Below are positions 9,064-18,358 of a stretch of 64,000 bases of DNA, piece by piece. The notes below the pieces were generated by a model, which was given only the letters and a program-made list of their open reading frames with translations, was not told the DNA's origin and did no database searches. Location: the NCBI RefSeq assembly GCF_017744115.1, contig NZ_JAGHQW010000022.1, positions 32,979-96,978 on the forward strand, written 5' to 3'. The DNA is from Salinisphaera sp. G21_0. GTDB lineage: Bacteria > Pseudomonadota > Gammaproteobacteria > Pseudomonadales > Endozoicomonadaceae. Positions within the stretch are counted from its first letter, which is position 1; the number at the start of each line of letters is the position of its first letter. A program made the translations under genes and the position numbers.

Positions 9064-10133
9064 GATTCAGGAGTAACAATCAGCGTAACGGTATCCTGGT
9101 ACAGCCCTGAATTAGCGCTATCAAGTGATGCTTTGTTAATCGATACAGTCAGCATCATATTTTCATCATTGCCGCAATCCAGCTGTTGATCTCCTTTCCA
9201 TGACGGACGGCCGACAAAATCACCACCTTCAACAAGGGTAATTCTGTTACCAGCCCCATTATTATTTGACGGCCCGACAGTCAGGTTATACTCGATAGTT
9301 TGACCATTATTATCAAGCTGAAAAGCACCCGAGCCAAACCTGCTGAGCCCCTTTATTTTGAACTTGCTCCTGCTTGCGGCATAGACACAAAATTTTTGAG
9401 ATTCCGAAATATCCTGCCCGGTTTTTGCCGACAATAGCATATCCTCGAGTCCTGAGATCAGAATCGCGGGAGCAACATTAAGGGTTATTGAAAATTCGAT
9501 AAAAACAGGCCCAGGGCTTTCCGGGGATGTTCCCGACCCTGCTTGCATTTTAAAGATACCACTGTAAATACCTGTCGCACCGGCAGAAATAATATCGTCT
9601 TTATAGGCAGTAACTGTGACAGATAACTCATTTTCTCTACACAGGCGGTATTCATTATTTCCTGTTAGTGTGACTGTAGAACCAGGAGTGAAGCGATCAG
9701 GAGTTTGAGGTGCATCATTCTCTGAAAACCTCTCAAGATGAATGGTAAGTGGTATCTGATTTCCGTCATTGCTGACAATAAACTGTCTGGCATCTCCATC
9801 AGTAGGGCCCTGTAGTTGCAGCTCAGGATTGTACATTACTCGATTATTGCCATCCTCCCTGTAAGAAATGGCACAAAAGGTTTTTTTATTCACAAGCTGG
9901 TTCTTGCCACTTGCCACATCATTCCCTGTCCATGAACCAAGATCAATATCAGTAAGGCGTTTAATTTTTACCCAGTAGTTATCAACGTTATCGCAGTTCT
10001 GTGAGTTACAGTCTGCGTCCGCAAAACCATGTAGTGAAAAAGTCAATAACAGTATCAAGAAAAAATAATTTCTAGAATGTATTGCACTGATACTTATGCT
10101 GAGCAAGCGGTTATCCTTCCAGAGAGGAAACAA
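9060..10133 (-). CDS. Two-domain fimbrial subunit, possible adhesin
   Basis: Second large subunit-like protein of the fimbrial locus. Signal peptide around residues 20-40 (NYFFLILLLTFSLHGFADA). The N-terminal domain of about 190 residues is beta-rich with several Cys (ADCNSQNCDN). The C-terminal pilin-like domain carries ISGLEDMLLSA, FCVYAAS and the terminal GLYQDTVTLIVTPES, matching the neighbouring subunits. The usher gene lies immediately upstream (63 bases), so they are probably co-transcribed. No ATG is available in frame before the signal peptide; TTG at 10133 is the nominal start and may be wrong. Whether this or the 7434-8399 protein is the tip adhesin cannot be told from sequence. 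Confidence 0.6.
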   Translation of the reverse strand: MFPLWKDNRLLSISISAIHSRNYFFLILLLTFSLHGFADADCNSQNCDNVDNYWVKIKRLTDIDLGSWTGNDVASGKNQLVNKKTFCAISYREDGNNRVMYNPELQLQGPTDGDARQFIVSNDGNQIPLTIHLERFSENDAPQTPDRFTPGSTVTLTGNNEYRLCRENELSVTVTAYKDDIISAGATGIYSGIFKMQAGSGTSPESPGPVFIEFSITLNVAPAILISGLEDMLLSAKTGQDISESQKFCVYAASRSKFKIKGLSRFGSGAFQLDNNGQTIEYNLTVGPSNNNGAGNRITLVEGGDFVGRPSWKGDQQLDCGNDENMMLTVSINKASLDSANSGLYQDTVTLIVTPES

Positions 10134-10196
10134 TCACTAATCTCGTTCCTGCGCAAGGCATGGGAACAAGAAAAAACCATTCTGCATACTACTTGA

Positions 10197-12722
10197 TTAT
10201 TCGTCGACATCATCCCGCCGGGTAATTGCCAGCTGGCCTTCCAGCAATGGTGAACATTGGGAGTCAGCAAGATCGATGGTGCCCATCTGCAGCACATAAC
10301 CGGCATCCAGTGGTTTAACGGGTAGCTGGCAAAGCCAGCCGTTGTCCAGTTCTATTTGCAGGTTGCCCACATCGGCACGGGTCTCCAGCTGAAACATCCC
10401 GATATCATCTGTGCTGCCCGGGTAGAGGCCACCGTTAATACGGGCACCTTCCAGTGGTTGACCGTTAAACAACAGTCGTCCAAACAGCAGCTGCAGGGGA
10501 ATGGCCTCGTAATCCAGTGTCATTACATTACCAGGGTAAAGCGTCACGGTTTTTTCCCGCTCATCAAAGCTGTACAGGGTTTCACCGGCCGGGCTCAGGC
10601 TGACCCGGTATTGCTCGTAGGGTGACAGGGCGATAATGGACGGGGAGCCGGCAATGGCATAGCCACGACGCTGGCCGTTTACCTTGACATCAAATACATC
10701 ACCGGGGCGGCCATCCAGATTCACTACCAGGGCGCTCTCTGCACGCTCTTCCCCCCCCAGGGCAAACACGTCGCCATCGGTCAGGAAGCTGGTGCTCATA
10801 CTGCCACCCCAGGCGGTGGTATTACTGTCACTGCCACGGGTATGGCTGGCACTGAAGCTGGCCCGGCCATAATGGTTGGCGTACTGAACGCTGCCATCCA
10901 TGCGTTCATCACCGGTACCGCCTTCAACGCCCAGGTCAAAGCGCAGATCGCCATCCAGATAGTCGCCATCATCCCAGGACGTTGACAGCCGCAGTCGCTC
11001 AGAGCTATCCGTTGCACCATCACGTTTGCTGATCTCTGCCCGTGGTGTGGCCCGGAAGTTCCAGCGATCTTCACGGTAACGGAAACTGAAGCTGACCAGA
11101 CCAATCTCTGTATCACCGGATTTGCTCAGGCTCAGAGCCACATCGCCATCGTAATCAAAGGTGCGGAACAGGGTACGGCGATAGTCCAGACTGTGAGTAC
11201 GGGTCGGGTCCTGCTCTTCATTATTGTTGTCATAACTCTGGTTCAGGCTGTAACGGTAGCCCAGGCTGCCATCAAACAGGGGCATGGATGCGGAAAACGA
11301 GTGCTGTTCAAAGGCATTGCCAAACAGGCCGGGAATGTCATTGCCATCATCATCAACATCGGCTGTCAGTGACTCATCGTGCCATAAACGACGATAGCTG
11401 CCCGAAAGCGATAAGTCTCCCAGGGTCAGTCGACTGTTCGCGGTAAAACCCCGGCTACCATTATCCGCCAGTATCAGTGATGGCGAGATTTCATAGCGGT
11501 AGCCAAAGTGATACAGCCCGAATTCCATCAGGGCATCGTCATTATTGATGGCAACGGCACCGGTGGCCGCCAGGGTGTCGAGCACCCGGCGGCTGACACC
11601 TGCACGGTTCAGCCACTGTTCCGTCAGCTCTGGCAGGGCTTTATCCCCTTGACGGTTGACCACCCGGCCGGTTTCCGCAAAAAACAGCCACTCACCGATG
11701 GGGGGAATCTGGCTCTGCTTGGCAAAGAAGCGGTTTTCAGTGGCGATCAGGTTGCCGCTTTCATCGAGTATACGAATCTCAATATCGTAAGCGCCACTGG
11801 GAAAGCTGGTGGTATCCAGCTGTTGGGAGCCTGCTTCGAAGAAGGCGCTGTCGATCAACCGGTCATCTTTACGCACTTCCACCCGGCCACGGGTGGGCAG
11901 GAACACTTCAACTGGCATACCACCGGAGAAGTCCAGGTCTTCCCGGGTATTGTCGGAGCTATTAATCCGCAGGCCAACCATGGGCTGGTCAGAGGTGAGG
12001 TTCAGACCAAAACCGCTGGTGGATAACAGGCCAGCGTTGTATTCCACCCCTTCAAAATCCCGCTGGCCGTAGAATTGGTTGACGGAGAAGTGATTGGTAT
12101 CGGAATAGTCCCAGCTCCAGTAGATACTGTTTTCTTTCCAGGCGGCCATGGTCAGACCATTCAGCGTATAACTGTTATCGCTGTCCTCGGCACTGGAGCC
12201 GCTGACGGTGGCAGAAAAGTTCTGCATCAGGGCAAAGCCCGCATCGGAAGGGGGCAGGTATTTACGCACATCAGCGGCACGGGTCAGCATAAAACGACGG
12301 TTGATAAATATATCCACCCGGAAGCGGGATTCATCAAAAATGACACCGGCCACGGGTGATTCCAGAATACCGCAGTTTTGCGAGGAGTCTGTTAAACATA
12401 CCAGATCTGCATGGCTGTTCAGTTCGCCGGTCAGGGTGCTGACAATCAGGGTTGGGTCATTCAGATTACCGATCTGGCGCACCAGCTCGGCGGGATTGGG
12501 CAGTTCAATAATTCCTGGGCTGAACGAGGCCAGCTGGGAACCGATATAGCGGTTGCCGAAATAGATATCCACCAGGGATTGCTGGGTGTCACTGAGCTCT
12601 TCAAAACCGGCGGGTGGGTTTGTGGCAGCGAGAAAAATGGGGTCGTCAGCCTGCGCCATGTGGCTGAAAGCGTACATGGAAAATGCAGATAGTATTGGAA
12701 TGATGCACTTCCAACGACGCAT
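10197..12722 (-). CDS. Outer-membrane fimbrial usher (TcfC/CfaC-like)
   Basis: Outer-membrane assembly pore for chaperone-usher fimbriae. Signal peptide at the chosen start (MRRWKCIIPILSAFSMYAFS, ending AQA). An N-terminal chaperone-binding domain (GFEELSDTQQSLVDIYFGNRYIG) is followed by the VIFDESRFRVDIFIN stretch typical of CS1/CFA-type ushers, then a long alternating beta-barrel region and C-terminal plug-like beta domains. About 841 residues from ATG 12722, normal for the family. ATG 12788 is also open but lacks a signal peptide at its start; AGGAT precedes 12722. Encoded between the major pilin (upstream) and two large subunits (downstream) on the same strand; its chaperone is encoded 3.5 kb away on the other strand. 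Confidence 0.85.
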   Translation of the reverse strand: MRRWKCIIPILSAFSMYAFSHMAQADDPIFLAATNPPAGFEELSDTQQSLVDIYFGNRYIGSQLASFSPGIIELPNPAELVRQIGNLNDPTLIVSTLTGELNSHADLVCLTDSSQNCGILESPVAGVIFDESRFRVDIFINRRFMLTRAADVRKYLPPSDAGFALMQNFSATVSGSSAEDSDNSYTLNGLTMAAWKENSIYWSWDYSDTNHFSVNQFYGQRDFEGVEYNAGLLSTSGFGLNLTSDQPMVGLRINSSDNTREDLDFSGGMPVEVFLPTRGRVEVRKDDRLIDSAFFEAGSQQLDTTSFPSGAYDIEIRILDESGNLIATENRFFAKQSQIPPIGEWLFFAETGRVVNRQGDKALPELTEQWLNRAGVSRRVLDTLAATGAVAINNDDALMEFGLYHFGYRYEISPSLILADNGSRGFTANSRLTLGDLSLSGSYRRLWHDESLTADVDDDGNDIPGLFGNAFEQHSFSASMPLFDGSLGYRYSLNQSYDNNNEEQDPTRTHSLDYRRTLFRTFDYDGDVALSLSKSGDTEIGLVSFSFRYREDRWNFRATPRAEISKRDGATDSSERLRLSTSWDDGDYLDGDLRFDLGVEGGTGDERMDGSVQYANHYGRASFSASHTRGSDSNTTAWGGSMSTSFLTDGDVFALGGEERAESALVVNLDGRPGDVFDVKVNGQRRGYAIAGSPSIIALSPYEQYRVSLSPAGETLYSFDEREKTVTLYPGNVMTLDYEAIPLQLLFGRLLFNGQPLEGARINGGLYPGSTDDIGMFQLETRADVGNLQIELDNGWLCQLPVKPLDAGYVLQMGTIDLADSQCSPLLEGQLAITRRDDVDE

Positions 12723-12837
12723 AATGGGGGATCTATCCTGGTTGTTTAACCACAACGATGCTGAAAATCGCTCCGGTATTTTCAGCACTTCCTACATCCC
12801 TGGCGGTCGGCACAGAGATATCAGAGTTTATATTCTC

Positions 12838-12963
12838 ATTCCCACGCTCTGCGTGGGAACGAGGCCGGCGAACCGGCCTACCTTAGTTTCAAGAATCAAG
12901 ACCTGAGCCTTGTTTCTTGACCCTTGTTTCTGGTATTCATTCCCGCGGAAGGCCGTGGGAATG
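12838..12963. repeat. Hairpin-rich spacer between pilin and usher genes
   Basis: Three hairpins lie in this 190-base spacer: 12841-12857 (CCCACGC/GCGTGGG), 12862-12879 (GGCCGG, CGAA loop, CCGGCC) and 12938-12963 (11-bp stem, one wobble pair). Between them lies a copy of the TCAAGAATCAAGACCTGA repeat also found at 60.97, 61.8 and 62.6 kb. These structures could lower transcription from pilin into usher, which would suit the high pilin-to-usher ratio; that role is inference. Confidence 0.6.
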
Positions 12964-12981
12964 AGGTTAGGTCTACTTTTT

Positions 12982-13566
12982 TTACTGTGGGGTAACAACT
13001 AATGTTACGGTATCAGAATAACTACCACCTGCTAATGAAGAAATATCACTAGTTACCCAAACTGCTATTTGAGCATTTTCATTAGCACAATCTAAGTTGG
13101 GTTTTGGTTGTGTGAGAAGAGCTCCAGCTTTAAGATTTGTTGTTGAGATAACATTTAAATCTGTGCCTGGAGTTATTGATGAGTTATCAAGAGAGCCGGA
13201 GCCTTGCCCATAACCAGATACTTTAATTCCGTAATCAATAGCTGTTGATCCATCACTTCCCGCACCAACAAGTTGGAATTTATTGAGGCTGGCAATCTCT
13301 AACTGATAGTCATTTGAAAGAACTGCTTTATTTGTAAATACACAGATTAAGTCTGTAGCTGCAGTTGACTCTGATATTTGGGTTCCGTTAAGAGGAATAT
13401 CGCTAAACCCCCAAACCTTTGCTACAGATCCTTTTTCAAACTTTATATCGAATGTGCCTTTTGAAGTTGGGCCAGCCGTTCCTTGAGTTGCTGCAATCAC
13501 CCCAGCAGACCCCAGCAAACCTGCAGAAACCGCCGTTGCCAGTACTAATGTCCTTAATGTTTTCAT
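12982..13566 (-). CDS. Major fimbrial subunit (pilin)
   Basis: Probable main structural pilin. Signal peptide residues 1-25 (MKTLRTLVLATAVSAGLLGS... ending VIAA). The mature protein starts ATQGTAGPTSKGTFDI and ends GGSYSDTVTLVVTPQ; the end motif is shared with both larger subunits and resembles a pilin donor-strand/end-strand region. Cys residues near 96 and 160 could form the pilin disulphide. At 194 residues it is the size of a single pilin domain. GGGGGC lies 7 bases before the ATG, the strongest ribosome site in the locus, fitting high expression. The usher gene lies downstream behind a hairpin-rich spacer. Confidence 0.75.
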   Translation of the reverse strand: MKTLRTLVLATAVSAGLLGSAGVIAATQGTAGPTSKGTFDIKFEKGSVAKVWGFSDIPLNGTQISESTAATDLICVFTNKAVLSNDYQLEIASLNKFQLVGAGSDGSTAIDYGIKVSGYGQGSGSLDNSSITPGTDLNVISTTNLKAGALLTQPKPNLDCANENAQIAVWVTSDISSLAGGSYSDTVTLVVTPQ

Positions 13567-13897
13567 TCTTATGCCCCCATGCAGTGGTTAACTGCTGTCT
13601 TCTTGTGATTATGTTTTTATTTAGCGTTGTCTGGTTGTTGGATGGAAAATGGAAGTGTTAAGGGTGCATAGTTACCTGGGTATGCCAGCCTGTTACGCTG
13701 AACCATTCACTATTCACAGTAAACGATTCACACTTTCCACAACTCCAGTCAAAAACCTTCGCAAGCCAACACCGAATAATGGTTATTTTACGACCAAAGC
13801 CTTCTACTGTATAACTTTCAGACAGACAGTAAGTACTTAGTCAGTCATGATATTGAAACCTGATTTTTAAATATTCAGAGATATTACTCAAGTTTTT

Positions 13898-13913
13898 TGT
13901 GACTTACGTCACT
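13898..13913. promoter_or_regulatory. Possible CRP-binding site
   Basis: TGTGACTTACGTCACT fits the CRP pattern TGTGA-N6-TCACA with one mismatch. It is in the 640-base AT-rich gap between the major pilin (starts 13566, leftward) and trmL (starts 14211, rightward), about 330 bases from either start. Fimbrial genes are often CRP-controlled. No clear -10/-35 could be fixed. Apart from this and a short hairpin near 14087-14111 I see nothing else in the gap. Confidence 0.35.
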
Positions 13914-14210
13914 ATAAATTTGGCTATATCTCGGTTTTTGCGAATGGAATGTGTGTGGATATTTGTATGGTGGTTTGAAAATTTCAGTGTTGTGCTCACA
14001 TACAGGTCTCAATACTGATCATTTTGTTGTGTTTCAGTGTCTCTTATTTACACATTGATAATGTTTCTGATTTCCACCCAATGCCCTGGCCAGTGAATTA
14101 TTCAGTGGCCACCTGAATGGTTTATGATCAGCCGTCACAATTTGTCAATGAATGCCATCCAACTCACAGATGCTCTATGATTGACACTCTGTCATCTATT
14201 GGATCTGCCC

Positions 14211-14675
14211 ATGCTCGATGTTGTTCTCTACCAACCGGAAATCCCCCCCAATACCGGTAATATCATCCGTCTCTGTGCCAATACCGGCTTTCGTCTGCAT
14301 TTGATAGAACCCCTGGGCTTTGAGCTGGATGATCAGCGATTGAAACGGGCGGGTCTGGATTATCATGAGTTTGCCGAGCTGAAGATTCACCCGGATTACC
14401 CAAGTTTTCTGGAAACCGTCAAACCGGGCCGGGTGCTGGCTCTGAGCACCAAAGGCACCAGCAATTACAGCTGCTGTGGGTTTCGGGAAGGGGATGCTCT
14501 GCTGTTTGGCCCGGAAACCCGGGGCCTGCCAGCTGAGATTCTGAGTTCTCTGCCCGGTGATCAGGTCCTGAGATTACCCATGCTCCCGGACAGCCGCAGC
14601 CTGAACCTGTCCAATACTGTGGCGGTGATGGTTTATGAAGCCTGGCGGCAGATGGGGTTTATTGGTGGGCGCTAA
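14211..14675 (+). CDS. trmL: tRNA (cytidine/uridine-34-2'-O)-methyltransferase TrmL
   Basis: SPOUT-class methyltransferase that adds a 2'-O-methyl group to the wobble base of tRNA-Leu isoacceptors. The start [20 protein letters not shown] matches the family N-terminus, so ATG 14211 (GGAT 8 bases upstream) is preferred over 14181. Knot-forming motifs are present: GLDYHEF near residue 47, FGPETRGLP near 100, and [26 protein letters not shown] at the C-terminus. About 154 residues, normal. Its stop overlaps the 3' end of the convergent DUF29 gene by 4 bases. Identity is secure. Confidence 0.95.
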   Translation: MLDVVLYQPEIPPNTGNIIRLCANTGFRLHLIEPLGFELDDQRLKRAGLDYHEFAELKIHPDYPSFLETVKPGRVLALSTKGTSNYSCCGFREGDALLFGPETRGLPAEILSSLPGDQVLRLPMLPDSRSLNLSNTVAVMVYEAWRQMGFIGGR

Positions 14676-15115
14676 GACTTGGAAGGCCAGAAGTTTTTAT
14701 CCACCGCTTGCTGGAAACTCCACGGGCACTGTTCTGGAAATAAGCTGACTGGCAGATTGGTTTCATCATGGGCGTCTTCCAAGGCTCGTTCGTAAACGAC
14801 AGGCAACATTGCATCAAGTTTGCTTTTCAGTCCCGGACAGTCCAGTAGTAAGCGCCCAATCTGCTTCCTTTGTTCTTTTATGGTTCTTTCCCAGCTGTTG
14901 CCCTGTTTTCGCTTTTCTGGTTGGAAGTGCCATTTTAGTAAATGCGTGAACAGTACGGTCAGCCGTGACTGCAGGGCCCGGTAGTCACTTCTGCCCATGC
15001 TTTCCAGCTCCTCCAGAATATTATCCAGGTCCAGCTCAGCCAGCCTGCCTTCGCGAATCAGGTCGGCCTGTTTTTGAGTCCAGGAATAAAAGTCACGTTC
15101 ATATAAGTCGGACAT
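14672..15115 (-). CDS. DUF29 family protein
   Basis: Function unknown. DUF29 proteins are small helical proteins, often multicopy in cyanobacteria and gammaproteobacteria. The signature is visible: [34 protein letters not shown], and [11 protein letters not shown]. About 147 residues. ATG 15115 is chosen (AAGG 8 bases upstream); the longer open frame to 15172 only reads through a repeat element. A second DUF29 gene is at 37976-38449. Convergent with trmL, with the two 3' ends overlapping. Confidence 0.85.
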   Translation of the reverse strand: MSDLYERDFYSWTQKQADLIREGRLAELDLDNILEELESMGRSDYRALQSRLTVLFTHLLKWHFQPEKRKQGNSWERTIKEQRKQIGRLLLDCPGLKSKLDAMLPVVYERALEDAHDETNLPVSLFPEQCPWSFQQAVDKNFWPSKS

Positions 15116-15137
15116 TGTGCTTACCTTGCCTGCTAGC

Positions 15138-15220
15138 TTTCCTTTGCCGTGAAAAATATTTCGCTTAACCATTTTTCATCCCTGAGGGTGGCGCAAAATA
15201 TTTTCACGCGCCATTGGCAT
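15138..15220. repeat. Interspersed hairpin repeat
   Basis: Contains GTGAAAAATATTTCGC and, about 30 bases on, GCGCAAAATATTTTCACGCG, which can pair as a long stem. The same 80-base unit, in opposite orientation, is at about 8825-8903, matching over nearly its whole length including the central GGGATGAAAAATGG. It looks like a REP- or MITE-like dispersed palindrome. Confidence 0.7.
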
Positions 15221-15323
15221 TTATGATGACTTTAGATGGTTATAACAGCAGAGGCAAAGGTGTGGGCATTGGGGGAGGACAGGAAAAGGAAGCCGACTTC
15301 AGAAAGAAGCCGACCAGGTATTA

Positions 15324-15830
15324 TCAATTAACAGCTTCCGGCTGCTGCTTGGCGGACTGCTGTTCGCGGGCCTGCATATACAGCGCGTCGAAGTTTACTG
15401 GTGCCAGCATAAGCGGAGGGAAGCTGCCGCGCAGTACCAGGTTGTCGATGGCTTCGCGGGCATAAGGGAACAGGATGTTCGGGCAGAAGGCTCCCAGGGT
15501 ACGGTGCAGTTCTTCTTCATCCAGACCTTTGGCCAGGAAGACGCCTGCCTGATGTACTTCAGTAACGAAAGCGGTTTCCTTCTTATTGGAAGGGCTATCT
15601 TCAGGACCGTTTTCCACCGTTACCGTCAGGGACAGAACCACCTCGTAAAGACCTTCTTCCAGGGGGCGGTTGCTGGTGCTCAGGTCCAGTTTGACTTCTG
15701 GCTGCCACTGCTTCTGAAAGATCTCAGGAGCCTTTGGTGATTCAAAGGAGATATCTTTCGTGTAGATTCGCTGCAACGCAAACTGCGGAGCCTGCTGTTG
15801 TTGAGAAGCCTGCTGCTGATTTTCAGCCAT
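15324..15830 (-). CDS. secB: Protein-export chaperone SecB
   Basis: Cytoplasmic tetrameric chaperone that keeps precursors unfolded and passes them to SecA. Family signatures visible: [22 protein letters not shown] near the N-terminus, [10 protein letters not shown], and [32 protein letters not shown] in the C-terminal half. Residues 5-17 are unusually Gln-rich. ATG 15830 is preferred over 15836 because AAGGA sits at proper distance only for the inner codon. It is followed by yibN upstream on the same strand, as in enterics, but the usual grxC between them is absent. Confidence 0.96.
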   Translation of the reverse strand: MAENQQQASQQQQAPQFALQRIYTKDISFESPKAPEIFQKQWQPEVKLDLSTSNRPLEEGLYEVVLSLTVTVENGPEDSPSNKKETAFVTEVHQAGVFLAKGLDEEELHRTLGAFCPNILFPYAREAIDNLVLRGSFPPLMLAPVNFDALYMQAREQQSAKQQPEAVN

Positions 15831-15917
15831 TGTCATTTCCTTACTTTTGATGAGCTAATGATAAGCCAAGCGAATAACGCATTTTGGTAATGATCGTGCA
15901 GATTGTCCAGCCAGAGC

Positions 15918-16334
15918 CTATTTTCGGACCACTGGCAGATTGTCAGAGGTCCAGGTGGACATACCACCCTGTAGTCTGACCACATTGGCAAAGCCCTCGG
16001 TTTTCAGGGTTTTGCCAACACTGCCGCTGTGCTGCCCCATGGCATCCACCACAATAATGGTCTTTTCGCGGTATTTCTCCAGTTCACTGGCACGTTCCCT
16101 GATTTTTGTATAAGGAACGTTAATGGCGTTGACGATATGACCTTTGGAAAAGTCTGCCTTTTCCCGAACGTCGATCACCACGCCCTGGTCCTGGTTGACC
16201 ATCTGGGTCAGCTGGGCGGTGGAAACGCTCTGCCCACCCTTGCGCATTTCAGTAAAGGCCAAAGCGCTGGCCAGCGCCACCAGTGCACCAACGTGCAGGG
16301 GGTGGTTAATGATAAACTCGATGAATTGTTCCAT
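15918..16334 (-). CDS. yibN: Rhodanese-like membrane-anchored protein (YibN-like)
   Basis: An N-terminal membrane segment (VGALVALASALAF, residues 15-28) is followed by a rhodanese fold (residues 37-135): GVVIDVREKADFSKGHIVNAINVPY and VVRLQGGMSTWTSDNLPVVRK. The position where active rhodaneses have the catalytic Cys reads IVVDAMGQHSG, so the protein has no obvious sulfurtransferase nucleophile and is probably non-catalytic, as in E. coli YibN. Gene order secB-yibN-gpmI (the last divergent) matches enterics and supports the assignment. Exact role unknown. Confidence 0.85.
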   Translation of the reverse strand: MEQFIEFIINHPLHVGALVALASALAFTEMRKGGQSVSTAQLTQMVNQDQGVVIDVREKADFSKGHIVNAINVPYTKIRERASELEKYREKTIIVVDAMGQHSGSVGKTLKTEGFANVVRLQGGMSTWTSDNLPVVRK

Positions 16335-16752
16335 GCCGACAAGCTGTCAATCTATAAATTGAAAGGTGGCAAGTATACTGATCCCGTCTCAGGAAAGTAA
16401 GGGAAGGACGATGGAAAAAGTGCTGGCCGACTTTTGTGCGCTTTTGGTATGTACGGTGCGTTAGTACAAAAAGCCATCGCCAACTAAAATGACTCCATAA
16501 ACGCTGTCGGTGATATTTGTGCGGAAAGTTTCAGAAAATTGCAGAGACTTTCAGGGGATATCGCCGGTTGACGCCCCCTGGTGTGATAGTTTGCGCTGTT
16601 CACTCAAGAGCGGGCATTGCACTGGAAACCGGCGGCAAAGCAGGTAGAATGCCAACCATTCCACTCACCATAAGGTTGGTTCAAGAGATCGCGCTGATAA
16701 GTCAGACATTCAGCCTCTTCACCAGCCTTCCCGTTCGCCAAGGTTAAGACCC

Positions 16753-18285
16753 ATGACTGATAAGCGCACACCTACCGCCCTGATCATCCTTGATGGTTAC
16801 GGCTACCGTGAAGAAAAAGACAGCAACGCCATTCTGGCCGCCAAAACGCCGGTAATGGATCGTCTGTGGCAAGAGAACCCGCACAGCTTCGTTTCCGGTT
16901 CCGGAATGGACGTTGGCCTGCCCGATGGCCAGATGGGTAATAGCGAAGTTGGCCATATGAACCTGGGTGCAGGCCGCGTGGTTTACCAGGAACTGACCCG
17001 GATTACCAAAGCCATCCGGGACGGTGACTTCTATGAGAATGAGGTGATTACCCGCGTTGTGGATAAAGCCATTCATGCCGGTAAAGCCGTTCATATTATG
17101 GGGCTGGTATCTCCGGGTGGTGTTCACAGCCATGAAGACCATATCCATGCCATGGTTGAACTGGCTGACCGTCGTGGTGCCAGAGAAGTCTATGTTCATG
17201 CCTTCCTGGATGGCCGTGACACACCACCGCGCAGCGCTGAATCGTCCCTGGCAAAGCTGGATGCCCTGTTGCAGGAAAAAGGCATTGGCCGTGTTGCCAG
17301 CCTGATTGGCCGTTACTACGCCATGGACCGTGACAACCGCTGGGATCGTGTCCAGCAGGCTTATGACCTGATCACCGATGGCAAGGCCGGGTTCACTGCA
17401 GCAACCGCAGTTGAAGGCCTGAGAGCCGCTTATGAGCGTGACGAAAACGACGAGTTTGTTAAAGCCACCGTCATTGGCGCTGAAGCGGCCCGGCTAAACG
17501 ATGGCGACGCACTGGTATTTATGAATTTCCGTGCTGACCGCGCCCGTGAAATCACCCGTGCCTTTGTTGATCAGGACTTTGATGGCTTCCAGCGCAGCCG
17601 TGTGGCCGATCTGGCCGGTTTTGTGATGCTGACGCAGTACTCTGCGGATATCGATGCCCCCTGTGCCTTCCCGCCCAGCGAACTGGTGAACACGCTGGGT
17701 GAATACATGGAGAAACTGGGCAAAACCCAGCTCCGTATTGCGGAAACCGAGAAGTACGCTCACGTCACCTTCTTCTTCAGCGGCGGTCGTGAAGAGCCGT
17801 TTGATGGCGAGAAGCGAGTGCTGGTGGCCTCACCAAAGGTCGCCACCTACGACCTGCAGCCAGAGATGAGTGCTCCGGAAGTCACCGATCGTCTGGTTCA
17901 GGAGATCCGCAGCGGTGAGCACGACCTGATCATCTGTAACTACGCAAACTGCGACATGGTTGGCCATACCGGTGATTTCAACGCAGCGGTTAAAGCAGTT
18001 GAAGCGGTAGACGCGAGTATTGGCCGTGTGCTGGAAGCCCTGGAAGAAGTAGGTGGCCAGTGCCTGATTACCGCGGACCATGGTAATGCCGAACAGATGG
18101 AAGACCCGGTCACCGGTCAGGCTCACACTGCCCACACCTGTGAGCTGGTGCCACTGGTGTATGCTGGACCGCAAGGCATTCAGCTGAAGGATGGTATTCT
18201 GTCTGATCTGGCACCCAGCCTGCTGGCACTGATGGGTTTGGAACAGCCTGCCGAGATGTCAGGAAAGTCCCTGCTGGTTAAGTAA
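16753..18285 (+). CDS. gpmI: Phosphoglycerate mutase, cofactor-independent
   Basis: Interconverts 3- and 2-phosphoglycerate in glycolysis using two Mn ions and a phosphoserine intermediate. The N-terminus [13 protein letters not shown] carries a metal-binding Asp, and [16 protein letters not shown] contains the catalytic Ser (near residue 61). Further metal-site motifs are visible: [13 protein letters not shown], and near the C-terminus [14 protein letters not shown] and [10 protein letters not shown]. 510 residues is the usual length. The ribosome site is weak (AAGGTTAAGACCC). The 418-base gap before it shows no gene. Identity is secure. Confidence 0.98.
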   Translation: MTDKRTPTALIILDGYGYREEKDSNAILAAKTPVMDRLWQENPHSFVSGSGMDVGLPDGQMGNSEVGHMNLGAGRVVYQELTRITKAIRDGDFYENEVITRVVDKAIHAGKAVHIMGLVSPGGVHSHEDHIHAMVELADRRGAREVYVHAFLDGRDTPPRSAESSLAKLDALLQEKGIGRVASLIGRYYAMDRDNRWDRVQQAYDLITDGKAGFTAATAVEGLRAAYERDENDEFVKATVIGAEAARLNDGDALVFMNFRADRAREITRAFVDQDFDGFQRSRVADLAGFVMLTQYSADIDAPCAFPPSELVNTLGEYMEKLGKTQLRIAETEKYAHVTFFFSGGREEPFDGEKRVLVASPKVATYDLQPEMSAPEVTDRLVQEIRSGEHDLIICNYANCDMVGHTGDFNAAVKAVEAVDASIGRVLEALEEVGGQCLITADHGNAEQMEDPVTGQAHTAHTCELVPLVYAGPQGIQLKDGILSDLAPSLLALMGLEQPAEMSGKSLLVK

Positions 18286-18309
18286 GCTGCTCTGTTTTTC
18301 GATTAGAGT

Positions 18310-18338
18310 CTGAAGATAAGTGACAGGCTTATCTTCAG
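18310..18338. terminator. Terminator-like hairpin after gpmI
   Basis: Perfect 11-bp stem CTGAAGATAAG/CTTATCTTCAG with a 7-base loop, 25 bases after the gpmI stop and 21 before the end of the convergent unknown gene. No strong T run, so it may work on both strands or as an RNA-end stabiliser. Confidence 0.55.
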
Positions 18339-18358
18339 ATGTTGTCGGATACCACAGG

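Noticed and set aside
11508..12692. Antisense frames inside the usher gene
   Set aside because: The usher frame is continuous, has a signal peptide and family motifs; the opposite frames have none.
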